Positions 5,740-6,573 of a stretch of 6,573 nt of DNA are shown here, one piece after another. The DNA is from Candidatus Gastranaerophilales bacterium (lineage in GTDB: Bacteria > Cyanobacteriota > Vampirovibrionia > Gastranaerophilales > Gastranaerophilaceae). Under the pieces are notes generated by a model. That model was not told the origin of the DNA and ran no database searches. It saw only the letters and a list, made by a program, of their open reading frames with translations. The DNA lies in assembly GCA_021201175.1 (NCBI GenBank), contig JAJQFK010000247.1, forward strand, positions 1 through 6,573. Reading direction: 5' to 3'. How positions within the stretch are numbered: position 1 is the stretch's first letter; each line of letters opens with the position of its first letter. Made by a program: the position numbers and the translations under genes.

Positions 5740-6573
5740 TGAAAATACATGAATATCAAGCAAAAAAATTATTTAAAGATTATGGAATAAAAGTTCCCGA
5801 TTCGGTTTTATGTGAATCAAAAGACCAAATTAAACCTTCAATACAAAAAATAACACTGCCGTGTGTTATAAAGGCACAAGTACATTCCGGAGCGAGAGGT
5901 AAAGCAGGAGGAGTTAAACTTGCGAGAAATATTGATGATGCGGTAAAATTTGCAAATGAAATTCTTGGAATGGAACTAAAATCATCACAGGCGGGAGTAA
6001 AAAAAGTCAATAAAATACTAATAGAACAGGGTATAGATATACAAAAAGAACTCTATATGAGTTTAACTTTTGACAGAGCAAATGAAGCCGTTGCCTTTAT
6101 TATTTCTACACAAGGCGGTATGGATATAGAAGAAACAGCTAAAACATCACCTGAAAAAATTATTACTCAAACTGTTAAAAACGAGTTTGCCCCAGAGGAA
6201 ACGGTCAAAAAGTTAGGATTTAACAAAAATATTACCTCTCAAATATCAGAAACCGCCAAAAATTTATACCGGCTAACAATGGAAAAAGATGCTTCTCTTG
6301 TTGAAATAAATCCGTTAGTTATAACTAAAGATGATAAGGTATATGCATTAGATGCAAAAATAAATTTTGATGATAATGCCCTTTTCAGACACGAAGATAT
6401 TGCGGAATTAAAAGATGAATCAGAAGAAAATCCATTGGAATTGGAAGCTCAAAAATTCGGATTAAATTATATAAAACTTGACGGAACGGTAGGCTGCATG
6501 GTAAATGGAGCCGGGCTTGCAATGGAGACAATGGATATCATTAAACTTTCAGTTAAAAATGCTGCTAATTTTG
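5739..6573 (+). CDS. sucC: Succinate-CoA ligase (ADP-forming) beta subunit, 3'-truncated by window edge
   Basis: It is the beta subunit of succinyl-CoA synthetase, which interconverts succinyl-CoA + ADP + Pi with succinate + ATP + CoA together with SucD (expected downstream, outside the window). The visible 278 codons cover the ATP-grasp domain and the beginning of the ligase domain, out of about 388 in E. coli. Motifs are MKIHEYQAKKLF (1-12), KAQVHSGARGKAGGVK (45-60, nucleotide-binding Lys45), LVEINPLV (187-194) and YALDAK (202-207), where Asn191 and Asp205 match the E. coli Mg ligands Asn199 and Asp213. NALFRHEDI (213-221) and VGCMVNGAGLAM (251-262) follow. Unusual points are ARG for the usual GRG in the nucleotide loop, Glu263 in the normally small position of GLAMxTMD, and SVKNAANF (271-278) where most members have a GGEPANF-type loop. 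The ATG at 5739 shares its A with the ictB stop, with GGAAG at 5730-5734 as a weak ribosome binding site. The frame is unbroken to the edge. Confidence 0.95.
   Translation, partial: MKIHEYQAKKLFKDYGIKVPDSVLCESKDQIKPSIQKITLPCVIKAQVHSGARGKAGGVKLARNIDDAVKFANEILGMELKSSQAGVKKVNKILIEQGIDIQKELYMSLTFDRANEAVAFIISTQGGMDIEETAKTSPEKIITQTVKNEFAPEETVKKLGFNKNITSQISETAKNLYRLTMEKDASLVEINPLVITKDDKVYALDAKINFDDNALFRHEDIAELKDESEENPLELEAQKFGLNYIKLDGTVGCMVNGAGLAMETMDIIKLSVKNAANF

Noticed and set aside
5780..6010. Minus-strand open frame opposite sucC
   Set aside because: It is antisense to the conserved ATP-grasp domain and has no supporting signals.

Overview
The window is AT-rich (roughly one third G+C by eye), uses the standard genetic code and is almost fully coding. 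It looks like chromosomal DNA of a Gram-negative-type bacterium from the cyanobacterial lineage. The two most telling genes are a DUF4330 protein (a family best known from Cyanobacteria) and a membrane protein with the C-terminal signature of cyanobacterial IctB. Together with the low GC, the WG-repeat protein and the absence of any photosynthesis gene in view, this suggests a non-photosynthetic relative such as Vampirovibrionia/Melainabacteria (Gastranaerophilales). That placement is inference from protein resemblance, not from a marker gene.

Layout. (1) Positions 1-931 (+) are the 3' part of a WG-repeat protein that enters from the left edge. It is closed by a clear rho-independent terminator at 938-968. 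(2) After a 128-nt spacer carrying a possible promoter, 1060-2073 (+) encodes a complete type I-beta DAHP synthase (aroF), the first enzyme of the shikimate pathway, with the N-terminal ferredoxin-like regulatory domain. (3) A convergent gene at 2070-2699 (-) shares a 4-bp TTAA with aroF, each strand reading its own TAA stop. It encodes a 209-aa protein tentatively compared with RNase H-fold (DUF429-like) proteins. (4) An 81-bp divergent intergenic region holds a good minus-strand promoter. From it runs a tight plus-strand gene cluster: a PfkB sugar kinase resembling the heptose-7-phosphate kinase domain of HldE/RfaE (2781-3815), the DUF4330 protein (3824-4372), the IctB/O-antigen-ligase-family membrane protein (4372-5739), and the 5' part of sucC, the succinyl-CoA synthetase beta subunit (5739 to the right edge).

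The plus-strand cluster is almost certainly one transcription unit: an 8-nt gap is followed by two 1-nt stop/start overlaps (TAATG). The first three genes fit cell-envelope work (activated sugar supply, a membrane-anchored protein of unknown role, and a polymerase/ligase-like membrane protein). The fourth is a central-carbon enzyme, which is an unexpected partner. No RNA gene, mobile element, CRISPR array or origin was seen, and no gene-free stretch exceeds 300 bases. No clearly new biological system is evident. The most interesting points are the IctB-like protein outside an evident photosynthetic setting, its coupling to sucC, and the unrecognised convergent gene.
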